From CAIXOA01 sp041653635 (lineage in GTDB: Archaea; Micrarchaeota; Micrarchaeia; Anstonellales; Bilamarchaeaceae): DNA of 64,000 nt. Positions 8,329 to 17,631 of this stretch are shown piece after piece (the first letter of the stretch is position 1; each line of letters opens with the position of its first letter). A program made the position numbers and the translations under genes. The notes below the pieces were generated by a model, which was not told the DNA's origin, did not search any database, and saw only the letters and a list, made by a program, of their open reading frames with translations. The DNA lies in assembly GCA_041653635.1 (NCBI GenBank), contig JBAZFC010000001.1, positions 806,001 to 870,000 on the forward strand, read 5' to 3'.

Positions 8329-8658
8329 ATGAAAGCTTCCGGCGAGACGTTCGCAACGACATTGGAGGAAGTGAAGGGCGCGGAAACGAAGGCAGCCTCG
8401 CTCCGCGGGGATGCCAAATCAAAGGCAGAGGAAATACTGAAAAACGCGCGCAAGGAAGCCGAGGACGTTAAACTAAAAGGGGAAGAGGAGACCGTGGAAA
8501 TGGAAAACAGGCTCATTGCGGAAGGAAAAGAGGAGACGGAGAAGGAAGTCGGCAAGATTCTCGCGGAAGCGAAAAAGGACTCGGAAAAAATAAAGGCGAA
8601 AAAGGCAGACGCAAAGCTGCTCAAGTCCCTTTGCGATGACGTTTTGACCATCGAGTGA
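8329..8658 (+). CDS. atpH: A-type ATP synthase subunit H (peripheral stalk)
   Basis: Peripheral-stalk subunit H of the archaeal A-type ATP synthase, which pairs with subunit E in a long coiled coil. The 109-aa product is almost wholly Lys/Glu/Ala coiled coil (AKSKAEEILKNARKEAEDVK), as in AhaH. The ATG at 8329 follows a GGTGA at 8320-8324; the longer ORF from 8254 would run through the promoter. It is the first gene of the nine-gene operon atpH-I-K-E-C-F-A-B-D, and the next gene begins within about five nt of its stop. Confidence 0.88.
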   Translation: MKASGETFATTLEEVKGAETKAASLRGDAKSKAEEILKNARKEAEDVKLKGEEETVEMENRLIAEGKEETEKEVGKILAEAKKDSEKIKAKKADAKLLKSLCDDVLTIE

Positions 8659-8663
8659 TATTG

Positions 8664-10544
8664 ATGCTCCGGCCGTTGAAGATGCAGAAGATACGAGTGG
8701 CCGCCGTCAAATCCATAACCAACCAACTCCTCAGCGACCTACACAACCTAGGGATGGTGGAGGTGCGCAAGGTGCCCGCGGGCCCCTTTGCGCAGGGCAG
8801 GACCGCCCCGATTTACGACCACATATCCTCGCAGTGGGTAAGGATGCGCACAATAAAATCCATGCTCGGGCTGCGCGGCGGCACTTACAAGGAGATGGAC
8901 GTGGAGCGGGCGCTCGCAGATGCGGAAAAAATCCAGATTGCGGAGCCGCTCAAGAAGGGCCACGACCGGCTCTCCGCGCTGAACGCGGAGCTGTCCGCGC
9001 TTGAGCTCAAGCTCAGGGGAGCGAAGAAGCTCCTCTATTTCGGCAACGTTGATTTCTCCGCGGCGAAATCCAATTATATATGCTTATATGCGGGCACGGT
9101 CCCATCCGTTAAAATCGCATCTTTGCGCAAATCCATCCCCGCCTCGTGCGAAGTCAGCGCGCGCGTAGGAAAAACAGAGTCGGTCCTGCTCGCCCTCTGC
9201 AAAAACGAGGAAGGCGTCACCTCCGCGGTGGACCTCGTCCTCTCAAGGCACGGCTTCTCCCCGATTAACGTTTCGGATTTCACAACCCCCGCCGCGACCG
9301 TTAAGAAAATTGAGGGCGAAATCTCCTCCAAGAGGGCGGAGATTGAGGCGGTGCAGAAGGACATTTCCGCATATTCGTCCAAATACGGCGCGCAGGTCAC
9401 CACGCTTGAGCGCACGCTCGCGGTCTGGGCCGAGCGCGCACTCGCCACAAAGGATTTCGGCTTCGGCGAGGACGCATTCATACTTGAGGGCTGGGTCAAG
9501 GACAAGGAATACGCGGGCCTGGAGTCCCACCTCAAGGCCAAGTTCGGGAACAAGCTGTACGTGGAGAGGATAGGGGGCGAGGGCTCGCCCACTGTGCTTG
9601 ACAACCCCAGCTCCACAAAACAGTTTCAGTTCCTCGTAGAACTGTTCTCGCTCCCGCAGCCGGACGAGATTGACCCTTCACTCATACTACTCGTGACCGT
9701 CCCGATAATGTACGGGCTGATGCTCGGGGACGTCGTATACGGGCTCATCTCGTTCCTGCTCGCAAGCTGGATGATAAGCAAGGTGAAAAAAGGCGGCTTG
9801 GGCTACGAGGTCGCGCGCATATGGAAGTTCAGCGCGATAGCGGGCATAATATTCGGAATCATTTTTGACGAGTGGATGGGGCTCTCCAGCTTCCAGTGGA
9901 TACAGTTCCTGCAGGGATGGGGGCTGCTGGCCGGCATAACCGCCCCGATATACTACGGCTTCAGCAGGATACACAACATGGGCCTGCTGCTCGGCTTCTC
10001 AATCATAATGGGAATGCTGCACCTCGCGCTCGGCTTCCTCATCGGCGCCATGAACGAATGGCACCACAACAGGAAGCACGCGTACGGAAAGCTCGCCTGG
10101 ATTGGATTGGAAATCGGCGGCTTCTTCCTCGTAACCATATTCGTGCTCGCGGTGTTCCCCGCGGGATGGGCGGCGCCCGCGGCCGCGGTATTCTTCGTTT
10201 CATTGGCCGTCATACTGTGGGCGGAAGGGATGATGGGCGCGGTGGAGCTTCCGGCCATACTCGGCAATTCCCTCTCATACGCGAGGATTGCCGCAGTCGG
10301 AATCGCCGGCGTGGCGCTCGCCGAAGTGATAAACGAATCGTTCCTGCCCGGGCCGGAACAGGGGCTGATGCTCCTAATAGTGCTCCCGGTATTCCTAGTG
10401 TTGCATGTTCTCAACGCTGGGCTCGCAATGGTTGAGTCCATCGTCCAGGGCGGAAGGCTGAACCTCGTGGAATTCTACGGAAAATTCTTCCACGGCGGAG
10501 GCAAGGCTTTCGCGCCTTTTTCGGTTGAGAAGTTTAAACAATGA
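8664..10544 (+). CDS. atpI: A-type ATP synthase subunit I (a)
   Basis: Membrane subunit a/I of the A-type ATPase, which carries the ion half-channels facing the K ring. Residues 1 to about 325 form the cytoplasmic stalk-binding domain with coiled coils; about 330-626 form seven to eight membrane helices. The essential channel arginine is in LSYARIAAVGIAGVAL near residue 540. Start: ATG 8664 lies six nt from GAGTG; a GTG at 8655 overlapping the atpH stop is a possible alternative (629 aa). Confidence 0.96.
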   Translation: MLRPLKMQKIRVAAVKSITNQLLSDLHNLGMVEVRKVPAGPFAQGRTAPIYDHISSQWVRMRTIKSMLGLRGGTYKEMDVERALADAEKIQIAEPLKKGHDRLSALNAELSALELKLRGAKKLLYFGNVDFSAAKSNYICLYAGTVPSVKIASLRKSIPASCEVSARVGKTESVLLALCKNEEGVTSAVDLVLSRHGFSPINVSDFTTPAATVKKIEGEISSKRAEIEAVQKDISAYSSKYGAQVTTLERTLAVWAERALATKDFGFGEDAFILEGWVKDKEYAGLESHLKAKFGNKLYVERIGGEGSPTVLDNPSSTKQFQFLVELFSLPQPDEIDPSLILLVTVPIMYGLMLGDVVYGLISFLLASWMISKVKKGGLGYEVARIWKFSAIAGIIFGIIFDEWMGLSSFQWIQFLQGWGLLAGITAPIYYGFSRIHNMGLLLGFSIIMGMLHLALGFLIGAMNEWHHNRKHAYGKLAWIGLEIGGFFLVTIFVLAVFPAGWAAPAAAVFFVSLAVILWAEGMMGAVELPAILGNSLSYARIAAVGIAGVALAEVINESFLPGPEQGLMLLIVLPVFLVLHVLNAGLAMVESIVQGGRLNLVEFYGKFFHGGGKAFAPFSVEKFKQ

Positions 10545-10554
10545 GGTGAAATGA

Positions 10555-10815
10555 ATGGCAACTGAAGCAATTGCAGGGGCGTTGGGCGACTTCGGATTGA
10601 TCGCCTTGGGCGCGGGCTTAGCGATGGGCATCGGAGCCCTCGGCACCGCGTGGGCACAGTCCGCCATCGGTTCCAGCGGAATGGGCGTCATCGCGGAAAA
10701 GCCTGAGGAATTCACAAAGGTCCTCATCTGCCTGGCACTTCCGGAGACGATTGTCATCCTCGGTTTCGTGGTAGCGTTCTTCCTAGTCGGAAAAATCCCA
10801 GCACCCGGAGCATAG
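10555..10815 (+). CDS. atpK: A-type ATP synthase subunit K (c ring)
   Basis: Proteolipid that forms the rotor ring. The 86-aa product is a single hairpin of two membrane helices, so each subunit has one ion site; the carboxylate is the Glu in LPETIVILGFVV in the second helix. The first helix is Gly/Ala-rich (IALGAGLAMGIGALGTAWAQ). Many archaeal K subunits are this short. It lies ten nt after atpI, with GAGGTGA at 10544-10550. Confidence 0.95.
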   Translation: MATEAIAGALGDFGLIALGAGLAMGIGALGTAWAQSAIGSSGMGVIAEKPEEFTKVLICLALPETIVILGFVVAFFLVGKIPAPGA

Positions 10816-10836
10816 GGCTCCCACAGGGGTGTTGAG

Positions 10837-11466
10837 ATGGGATTGGAGCAGTTAACCGCTACCATCCTGGACGAGGCCAAGAAGGAATCGGCTTCGGCCG
10901 TTTCCGCGGCGGAGGCCGAGCGCAGGAAGATGCTCGGCGAGGCGAAAGCCGCCGCGGAGAAGGCGAGGATGGACGCCGAGGCGAAGACCTTGGAGTTCGT
11001 GGAGTCCCAGCGCAGGGAACGGATAGCCTGGGCAAGGATCGAGGCCAAGAGGGCCATAAACGAGGCCAGGGAATCCGTGGTGGACGGCGCCATAGACGAC
11101 GTGTTCGCCGAAATGCGCACGTTCCCCAAGGACAGGGAATACCCGAAGTTCCTGAATGCGCTCGTAGCCCACGGGCTGAAGGAGCTCGGCAACCCCAAGG
11201 CCGTGGTGCATGTCCGCAAGGAGGACAGGAAGCACCTGAAGAACGGCAAGCACTCCGTGAAGGACGACCTTGACGAATGGGGCGGGTGCATCGTGGAATC
11301 CGAGGGCGGCACCGTGAGGATAGACCTCACCTTCGCCGCACTGCTGGAGCAGAAGAGGGAATCTCTGAGGAAGATGCTTTACGAGGCCCTTTTCAAGCAG
11401 GAGGCGCAGGGAACGCGGGATGCGGGAAAGGCAAAACGCGGGAAGGGAGCGGAAGGGAAGGATTGA
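10837..11466 (+). CDS. atpE: A-type ATP synthase subunit E (peripheral stalk)
   Basis: Peripheral-stalk subunit E, partner of H. The first ~90 residues of 209 are a charged coiled coil (AEAERRKMLGEAKAAAEKAR), followed by a globular C-terminal domain (about 110-185) that binds the top of the A3B3 head. The last ~20 residues are a lysine/glycine-rich tail (GKAKRGKGAEGKD) longer than in many relatives. It sits in standard operon position between K and C. Confidence 0.93.
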   Translation: MGLEQLTATILDEAKKESASAVSAAEAERRKMLGEAKAAAEKARMDAEAKTLEFVESQRRERIAWARIEAKRAINEARESVVDGAIDDVFAEMRTFPKDREYPKFLNALVAHGLKELGNPKAVVHVRKEDRKHLKNGKHSVKDDLDEWGGCIVESEGGTVRIDLTFAALLEQKRESLRKMLYEALFKQEAQGTRDAGKAKRGKGAEGKD

Positions 11467-11477
11467 GGTAGGCATTG

Positions 11478-12581
11478 ATGGGAATCTTCGGCAAGGTGTT
11501 TGGCCTTTTTGAGAGCAAGCACCTCATTTACGGCTACGCCAACGCACGCGTGAAATCCAGGAAGGCGAAAAACCTCCAGTGGGAAAACTTTGAGGACTTC
11601 TCCAACCAGGGCACCGTGGACGGCGTGATCGCCATGCTGGAGAGGACCTATTACAAGGACGTCCTGGGCCGGACCACCCTTTCAAGCGTCTCAAGGGCGG
11701 AGATGGTGGAGCTCGCCGCGGGCATACACTACGCCGAGGTGGTGGGCAAGGTCTGGGAGTTCGCGCCCAACAGGGCGAGGCCAGCGATTGCGGGGCTGAT
11801 GCGCAAGTGGGACTTCATAAACCTGAAGATGATACTCGCCTCGCGCCGCACCGGCAAGTCCTGGGAGGAGATGCGGCCCTACATAATCCCGGCGGGCACA
11901 ATCGGCCCGCGCCAGCTGGAGGCCATCGCGCGCGCCGATGGGGAGAAAATTTTCATGGAGGTCAGGCGCACCGACCTAGGAAGGGAGATATTCGGGCAGG
12001 CGGGCTCGTCCATAAAGGGCACTGAGCTTGAGCAGATGTTCATACAGTCTGTGCGCAGCGCGCAGGTGCTCAACCAGTTGCAGGTGCTGCTGGACACCGC
12101 ATACTACAATTACCTTTCCACAGGCATAGACATCCCGGACAAGGACGCGCAGGCGCTCCAGAACATCGTGAGGAAGGAGATAGACGCCCGCAACATCGTC
12201 AACATCCTCAGGCTCGCGAAGGCCGGGGTGAAGGGCGAGGAGACAATCCGGAAATACATGATACAGGGCGGCACGATGCGCCATTCCGTGCTGAAATCCC
12301 TGCTGGGCATGGAGGACATCCCGGCGGTGCTCCCGCTCATCGCCCACACCCTCCCGGTGAAGGGCGAGGTGAAGACGCTGTTGGATTTGGAGATGGCGTT
12401 CAAGCAGGAAATCGCCCGCGAGAAGATAAAGAGGTTCTACACCTCCACGGTCTCGCTCGGAACAATACTGAGCTTCCTCTTCATCAAGGAGGAGGAGATG
12501 AACAACCTTAGGCGCGTAGTGCGCGGGATAGACTACAAGCTCTCCCCTGAGGAGATACGCGCCACGCTCGTGGCGTACTAG
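11478..12581 (+). CDS. atpC: A-type ATP synthase subunit C (central stalk socket)
   Basis: Subunit C, homologous to the V-type d subunit, which couples the central shaft to the K ring. The 367-aa protein has the family's three-lobed all-helical layout with segments YGYANARVKSRKAKNLQWEN at the start and PDKDAQALQNIVRKEIDARN in the middle. The ATG at 11478 follows GAGGTAGG; a TTG three nt upstream is less likely. Confidence 0.94.
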   Translation: MGIFGKVFGLFESKHLIYGYANARVKSRKAKNLQWENFEDFSNQGTVDGVIAMLERTYYKDVLGRTTLSSVSRAEMVELAAGIHYAEVVGKVWEFAPNRARPAIAGLMRKWDFINLKMILASRRTGKSWEEMRPYIIPAGTIGPRQLEAIARADGEKIFMEVRRTDLGREIFGQAGSSIKGTELEQMFIQSVRSAQVLNQLQVLLDTAYYNYLSTGIDIPDKDAQALQNIVRKEIDARNIVNILRLAKAGVKGEETIRKYMIQGGTMRHSVLKSLLGMEDIPAVLPLIAHTLPVKGEVKTLLDLEMAFKQEIAREKIKRFYTSTVSLGTILSFLFIKEEEMNNLRRVVRGIDYKLSPEEIRATLVAY

Positions 12582-12590
12582 AGTGATTAG

Positions 12591-12914
12591 ATGGCTGAAA
12601 GGATTGCTGTAATCGGGGATTCCCCCCTTGCGACCGGCTTCAGGATGGCCGGCGTTCCGGACGTGTTCGTGGTGGACCGGGGGCAGGCGTTTGAGGACCT
12701 GCTCAAGAAGACGATGGACTCCACGGAATACGGGATAGTGATAGTGAACGAGGCGTACATGAAGGGCATAGACTGGAGGCTCAAGAAGAGGATATCCAAC
12801 ATCGCCCATCCGGTCGTGATTGCCGTGCCCGCATTCAGCGGGGAAGTGGAGGAAGGGGAGAGCATAAACGCGCTCATAAAGAGGGCGCTCGGTTTTGACG
12901 TTTCAAAGAAATGA
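12591..12914 (+). CDS. atpF: A-type ATP synthase subunit F
   Basis: Central-shaft subunit F, a small Rossmann-like protein that binds subunit D. The 107-aa product has the typical start IAVIGDSPLATGFRMAG and VVIAVPAFSG near residue 78. It lies nine nt after atpC. Its stop precedes the preferred start of atpA by 11 nt. Confidence 0.94.
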   Translation: MAERIAVIGDSPLATGFRMAGVPDVFVVDRGQAFEDLLKKTMDSTEYGIVIVNEAYMKGIDWRLKKRISNIAHPVVIAVPAFSGEVEEGESINALIKRALGFDVSKK

Positions 12915-12925
12915 TGGTGAAGAAC

Positions 12926-14680
12926 ATGGCTTCAAAAGGAAGACTCGCAAGGATTTCAGGCCCGGTAGTAGTGGCGAAGGGCCTGGAGGGCGCAAAGCTT
13001 TACGATGTGGTGAAGGTCGGCGAACTCGGCCTCTCCGGCGAAATCATCAAGATAGTCGGGGACTCCTGCATCGTGCAGGTGTATGAGGACACGAGCGGCC
13101 TAAGGCCAGGGGAGCCGGTGGCCGGGACGGGCGAGCCACTCTCAGTGGAATTGGGCCCCGGAATCCTGAGGAGCATTTACGACGGAATCCAGCGCCCCCT
13201 GGACAAAATCCGCGAGAAATCCGGGACATACATCGCGAGGGGGATAGAGGTCCCCGCCCTTGAGAGGAAAACAAAATGGGAGTTCAAGGCGACGAGGAAA
13301 AAAGGGGAGAAGGTGGAAGTGGGCGACATCCTCGGAGAGGTAAAAGAAACGGAAGTCATCACGCACAGGGTGCTCTCCCCATATGCGGGAAAGCTCACAG
13401 ACCTTTCCTCAGGCAAATACACCGTGATAGACGAGATTGGGGAAATTGAAGTGGGCGGAAAAAAGCTTCCACTCAAGCTTTCCCAGAGATGGACGGTGAG
13501 GAAGCCCCGCCCGTACAAGGAGAAGCTTCCGCCCGTCGTTCCGCTTTCCACAGGCATGAGAATCATAGACACATTCGCGCCGATTGCGAAGGGAGGCACC
13601 GCATGCATCCCTGGGCCGTTCGGCTCCGGAAAAACAGTAACCCAGCAGTCGCTCGCAAAATGGTCCGACGCAGAGATAGTGGTATATATCGGGTGCGGCG
13701 AGCGCGGGAACGAGATGACGGAAGTCCTGAACGAATTCCCGAAGCTCATAGACCCTAAATCAGGCAAGCCCTTGATGGAAAGGACGGTGCTCATCGCGAA
13801 CACCTCCAACATGCCGGTCGCGGCTAGGGAAGCATCCATTTACACAGGGATTACCCTCGCGGAATATTACCGCGACATGGGCTATGGGGTATCGCTGATG
13901 GCGGACTCCACCTCAAGGTGGGCAGAGGCCCTCCGTGAGATTTCCGGAAGGCTGGAAGAGATGCCCGGCGAGGAAGGTTACCCCGCATACCTTGCGAGGA
14001 AGCTCGCGGAATTCTACGAGCGCGCGGGCAGGGTCAAGACGCTGGGGAGCGACGAGCGCTTCGGTTCCGTCACGATTACGGGCGCAGTTTCGCCTCCAGG
14101 TGGAGACATTTCCGAACCGGTTTCGCAGAACACGCTCCGCGTCACGAAGGTGTTCCTCGCATTGGATGCGTCGCTGGCGCACAGGAGGCACTTCCCGGCA
14201 ATCCACTGGCTGAACTCCTATTCGCTGTACACGAACACGCTGGACCCGTGGTATGAGGAGAACCTCTCCGCGGATTTCCCGGCGATGAGGAATGCCGCGA
14301 TGGCGCTCCTCCAAAAAGAAGCGGAGCTCCAGGAAGTGGTCCAGCTCGTCGGGCCGGACGCGCTCCCCGAAAAGGAACAGGAAATCCTCATCATAGCCAG
14401 GATGCTCAGGGAGGACTACCTCCAGCAGAGCGCATACCACGAGGTGGACGCGTTCTCAAGCATGAAGAAGCAGTACCTGATGCTGAAGAACATCATGCGC
14501 TTCCACGAACGTGCTACAGCGGCCGTGGAATTTGGCGTGCAGCTCAAGAGCCTGCTTGGGCTCAAGGTGAGGGAAAGGGTAGGGAGGATGAAGGAAATCC
14601 CCGAGGACAAGCACAAGGAGCTCGAGGCGATCTACAAGGAGATAGACTCCGAGTTTGACACGCTCACGAGCAGAAGGTGA
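12926..14680 (+). CDS. atpA: A-type ATP synthase catalytic subunit A
   Basis: Catalytic subunit A of the A3B3 head, where ATP is made or hydrolysed. The Walker A loop GPFGSGKT lies near residue 230, followed by GCGERGNEMTEVL carrying the catalytic Glu, and SLMADSTSRWAEALREISG. The A-subunit-specific insertion of about 90 residues precedes the P-loop. The 584-aa length is normal and no intein is present at the P-loop, a common intein site in archaeal atpA. ATG 12926 is preferred over 12911 because GGTGA (12916-12920) is five nt upstream. Confidence 0.98.
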   Translation: MASKGRLARISGPVVVAKGLEGAKLYDVVKVGELGLSGEIIKIVGDSCIVQVYEDTSGLRPGEPVAGTGEPLSVELGPGILRSIYDGIQRPLDKIREKSGTYIARGIEVPALERKTKWEFKATRKKGEKVEVGDILGEVKETEVITHRVLSPYAGKLTDLSSGKYTVIDEIGEIEVGGKKLPLKLSQRWTVRKPRPYKEKLPPVVPLSTGMRIIDTFAPIAKGGTACIPGPFGSGKTVTQQSLAKWSDAEIVVYIGCGERGNEMTEVLNEFPKLIDPKSGKPLMERTVLIANTSNMPVAAREASIYTGITLAEYYRDMGYGVSLMADSTSRWAEALREISGRLEEMPGEEGYPAYLARKLAEFYERAGRVKTLGSDERFGSVTITGAVSPPGGDISEPVSQNTLRVTKVFLALDASLAHRRHFPAIHWLNSYSLYTNTLDPWYEENLSADFPAMRNAAMALLQKEAELQEVVQLVGPDALPEKEQEILIIARMLREDYLQQSAYHEVDAFSSMKKQYLMLKNIMRFHERATAAVEFGVQLKSLLGLKVRERVGRMKEIPEDKHKELEAIYKEIDSEFDTLTSRR

Positions 14681-14685
14681 ATGCC

Positions 14686-16068
14686 ATGAAGGAATACAAG
14701 ACAGTCACTCAAATCGCGGGCCCGCTCGTTTTCGTAGAGAACGTTTCCGGGGTTGCATACAACGAGCTGGTTGAGATAACCATGCCCAGCGGGGAGAAGC
14801 AAAAAGGCCAGGTCCTGGACGTCAGCGAGAACGTCGCGGTGGTGCAGGTTTTCGGTTCCACCTCCGGGCTGAACACGACCAGCACCTCCGTGAAATTCCT
14901 TGGCGAGACGATGCGCCTCGGCGTTACCAGCGACATGCTCGGCAGGGTGTTCAGCGGAATCGGCGAGCCGAAGGACAGGAGCCCGAAACCCGTTCCCGAA
15001 GACCGATTGGACATAAACGGCGCCGCGATTAATCCGTATTCAAGGCAGGAGCCGAGGGACTTCATCCAAACGGGCGTCTCCACCATTGATGCGATGAACA
15101 CTCTGGTTAGGGGGCAGAAGCTGCCCATCTTCTCCGCGTCCGGCCTTCCGCACAACCAGCTCGCGGTGCAGATTGCGAGGCAGGCGAAGGTGAAGGGAGG
15201 GGAAGAAAAGGAGGACTTCGCCGTCATCTTTGCGGCGGTCGGAATCACGAACGAAGAGGCGTACTTCTTCATGAGGGACTTTGAGAAGACGGGCGCCCTG
15301 GAGAGGGCGGTCCTGTTCCTCAACTTGGCAGACGACCCCTCAGTAGAAAGGTTGATTACGCCGAGGTTGGCACTCACGACCGCGGAATATCTCGCCTTTG
15401 AGAAGGACATGCACGTGCTGGTCATCATCACGGACATGACCAACTACTGCGAGGCGCTGCGTGAGATTTCCTCAGCAAGGCAGGAGGTCCCCGGAAGAAG
15501 GGGCTACCCCGGCTACATGTACACCGACCTCTCCACGATTTACGAGAGGGCGGGGAGGGTGGTGGGCAAGAAAGGAACGGTCACGCAATTCCCAATCCTG
15601 ACCATGCCCGCGGATGACATTACGCACCCGATTCCTGACCTGACCGGCTACATCACCGAAGGGCAAATCGTCCTGAGCAGGGAACTGCACAGGAAGAACA
15701 TCTACCCGCCGGTTGACCCGCTTCCCTCCCTTTCCAGGCTGATGAACCTCGGCATTGGAAAGGAAAGGACGAGGGAGGACCACAGGGGCGTCTCTGACCA
15801 GCTTTACGCAGGGTACGCGAACGGCAGGGACCTGAGGAGCCTGAGCGCGGTGGTCGGTGAGGAATCCCTCACCGAAGTGGACAGGAAATACCTGAGGTTC
15901 GCGGATGAGTTTGAAAAGAAGTTCATCACCCAGGGCCCGTATGAGGACAGGAGCATAGAGCAGACATTGGATTTGGGATGGGACCTGCTTTCCGCACTGC
16001 CCGAGGACGAGCTCAAGAGGGTGAAGAAGGAGTTCATAGAGAAGTACGGGAGAAGGAAGAAGCAATAA
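14686..16068 (+). CDS. atpB: A-type ATP synthase regulatory subunit B
   Basis: Non-catalytic nucleotide-binding subunit B of the A3B3 head. The 460-aa product keeps the family signatures but has FSASGLPHNQLAVQIARQAK where A has its P-loop, as expected for B. Other landmarks are AAVGITNEEAYFFMRDFEKT and PGRRGYPGYMYTDLSTIYER. ATG 14686 is five nt from GGTGA (14676-14680), which overlaps the atpA stop; an in-frame GTG at 14677 is the alternative. Confidence 0.97.
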   Translation: MKEYKTVTQIAGPLVFVENVSGVAYNELVEITMPSGEKQKGQVLDVSENVAVVQVFGSTSGLNTTSTSVKFLGETMRLGVTSDMLGRVFSGIGEPKDRSPKPVPEDRLDINGAAINPYSRQEPRDFIQTGVSTIDAMNTLVRGQKLPIFSASGLPHNQLAVQIARQAKVKGGEEKEDFAVIFAAVGITNEEAYFFMRDFEKTGALERAVLFLNLADDPSVERLITPRLALTTAEYLAFEKDMHVLVIITDMTNYCEALREISSARQEVPGRRGYPGYMYTDLSTIYERAGRVVGKKGTVTQFPILTMPADDITHPIPDLTGYITEGQIVLSRELHRKNIYPPVDPLPSLSRLMNLGIGKERTREDHRGVSDQLYAGYANGRDLRSLSAVVGEESLTEVDRKYLRFADEFEKKFITQGPYEDRSIEQTLDLGWDLLSALPEDELKRVKKEFIEKYGRRKKQ

Positions 16069-16081
16069 GGTGAAGATAACC

Positions 16082-16720
16082 ATGGCTGAAAGGGCTAACC
16101 CTACGAGAATGGAGCTGCTCAAGACCAAGGCACGCATAAAGCTTGCCAGGAAGGGGCACAAGCTCCTCAAGCAGAAGAGGGACGCCCTTATCATGGAATT
16201 CTTCAAAATCCTCGGCAAGGCGCGCGACCTGCGCGGCGAACTGAGCGAGCGCATGAGGCGCGCCTACCGCACCCTCTCCAAGGCCCAGCAGGAGCACTCC
16301 ACCTTTGAATTGGAAGGGGTGGCTGCCGGCATGGAGAAGGAATTGGGGCTTGAGGTGCATTCCCGCAACATCATGGGCGTGCGCATCCCGGAAATCTCCT
16401 CCCGCTTTGAGAAGAAACCGTACCTTGAAAAGGGCTATTCCATCATAGGGACGAGCGCTGCAATAGACGCCGTGGTGGAGGACTTTGAGGAGGCGCTCAA
16501 GATAGCGATTACCCTCGCGGAAACAGAGACGGCAATCCGCCGCCTAATCCTGGAAATAGAGAAGACCAAGAGGCGCGTGAATGCCCTTGAGTATGTGCTC
16601 CTCCCCAAGATGGAGAAGCAGAAAAATGACATTATGATGCGCCTTGAGGAGGCGGAGAGGGACTCGTTCGTAAGCCTAAAGGTCATAAAAAGGAGATTGG
16701 AAAAAGAGGGCGCTTCCTGA
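16082..16720 (+). CDS. atpD: A-type ATP synthase subunit D (central shaft)
   Basis: Central rotor shaft subunit D. The 212-aa protein has two long antiparallel helices: an N-terminal one with NPTRMELLKTKARIKLARKG and a C-terminal one with RRVNALEYVLLPKMEKQK, a family signature. ATG 16082 follows GGTGA (16069-16073). Its TGA overlaps the next ATG by one base (TGATG), coupling the PUA-domain gene to the operon. Confidence 0.95.
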   Translation: MAERANPTRMELLKTKARIKLARKGHKLLKQKRDALIMEFFKILGKARDLRGELSERMRRAYRTLSKAQQEHSTFELEGVAAGMEKELGLEVHSRNIMGVRIPEISSRFEKKPYLEKGYSIIGTSAAIDAVVEDFEEALKIAITLAETETAIRRLILEIEKTKRRVNALEYVLLPKMEKQKNDIMMRLEEAERDSFVSLKVIKRRLEKEGAS

Positions 16721-17190
16721 TGCACAAGCGTTCCCTTCCCAAGAGGGAAGTGCGCGACCTGAATTCCAAATTTTCATTCTTTCAGCTGGACATAAAAGCC
16801 ACAGTAGAAGTAGTTGAAGACACTAGAGGGACAATTATTCTTCAGGAAGGAGAACCAGTATTGTTATTGCACCAAGATAAGTGGTTCCCGACGCTTCAAA
16901 CCCTGAACAAGAGCAATACCCTCAAGAAGATAACTGTGGATATGGGGGCCATCCCTTTTGTATGCTCCGGTGCGGACGTGATGCGCCCCGGCATAAAAAA
17001 CATAGAAGATGGGATTGCGAAGGATGCGCCCGTAGTAGTCATAGATGAGAAATACGGAAAGCTTCTCGCTGTGGGCGTCGCACTATTCGGCTCTGAAGAA
17101 ATGCAGAAGATGGCAAAAGGGAAAGTAATCAAGAATCTCCATTATGTCGGGGACTGGATTTGGAACTTCAATAAACCCAGCGCAGATTAG
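16720..17190 (+). CDS. PUA-domain RNA-binding protein (MCT-1/Tma20-like)
   Basis: Archaeal homologue of the MCT-1/Tma20 family: a small N-terminal domain (about 1-75) followed by a C-terminal PUA RNA-binding domain (MRPGIKNIEDGIAKDAPVVV at about 88-107, then LLAVGVALFGSEEMQ). In eukaryotes these proteins work in translation re-initiation and ribosome recycling; the archaeal role is inferred. The start overlaps the atpD stop by one base. Codons in the first half are clearly more A+T-rich than in the ATPase genes. The end overlaps a convergent gene by 23 nt. Confidence 0.85.
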   Translation: MHKRSLPKREVRDLNSKFSFFQLDIKATVEVVEDTRGTIILQEGEPVLLLHQDKWFPTLQTLNKSNTLKKITVDMGAIPFVCSGADVMRPGIKNIEDGIAKDAPVVVIDEKYGKLLAVGVALFGSEEMQKMAKGKVIKNLHYVGDWIWNFNKPSAD

Positions 17191-17545
17191 CGCGCTCAGC
17201 CCTCTGTGGTGTAGTCCTTTCCGGCCGCACCGGGAAAATCTTCTTGTCCTCAAGCCGCCCGCGTATGGCTCCTGCCGACGCGTAGTGAAGGCGCAGCATC
17301 AGGTTCGCAAGGCCCACTTTAGCCTCGTTCCCGAGGGAGCCATTCAAGGTATCAAGCAGGAAATCTGCCTGGCCATTCGCTATCCCGGCGAGTATCGGCC
17401 TGCCCCTCACCATCCGGCTGGCCTTCTCAGCGGTTTCGCGCGCGGCATCCACGTCGCCGTTTTTCATATGGATTGTAAAATCCACTATCATCAATTTAAC
17501 TACTGCCGCTTCCGCATGCAGGGACACTTTTGTGGGCGCGTTCAT
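17168..17545 (-). CDS. Orphan helical protein (125 aa)
   Basis: Not recognised. The 125-aa soluble helical protein has TPR-like character in NGDVDAARETAEKASRMVRG (about 29-48). The C-terminus is basic and overlaps the convergent PUA gene by 23 nt. A TATA box (minus-strand CATATATAAAG, 17568-17578) about 28 nt upstream supports the leaderless start. It resembles, in style but not obviously in sequence, the helical orphans at 5.4-7.5 kb. Confidence 0.6.
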   Translation of the reverse strand: MNAPTKVSLHAEAAVVKLMIVDFTIHMKNGDVDAARETAEKASRMVRGRPILAGIANGQADFLLDTLNGSLGNEAKVGLANLMLRLHYASAGAIRGRLEDKKIFPVRPERTTPQRAERANLRWVY

Positions 17546-17567
17546 AGGTTATATTGTGGTTAAATAT

Positions 17568-17578
17568 CTTTATATATG
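17568..17578 (-). promoter_or_regulatory. TATA-box promoter of the 125-aa orphan
   Basis: Minus-strand CATATATAAAG is centred about 28 nt before the ATG at 17545. In the same 86-nt divergent gap, CTTTTAATT at 17601-17609 sits about 27 nt before the argS ATG. Confidence 0.5.
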
Positions 17579-17631
17579 TATCGTTGTCATGAAGAAATCC
17601 CTTTTAATTCCTTATTCGCCCATTCCTGTGC

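Noticed and set aside
11976..12809. Leftward 277-aa ORF opposite atpC and atpF
   Set aside because: It lies entirely across two certain operon genes, with a His/Leu/Arg-rich product typical of antisense frames.
12926..14680. Intein in atpA
   Set aside because: The P-loop region is continuous and the protein has the normal 584-aa length.
15472..16254. Leftward 260-aa ORF opposite atpB and atpD
   Set aside because: Antisense to certain ATPase genes with no ribosome binding site or promoter.
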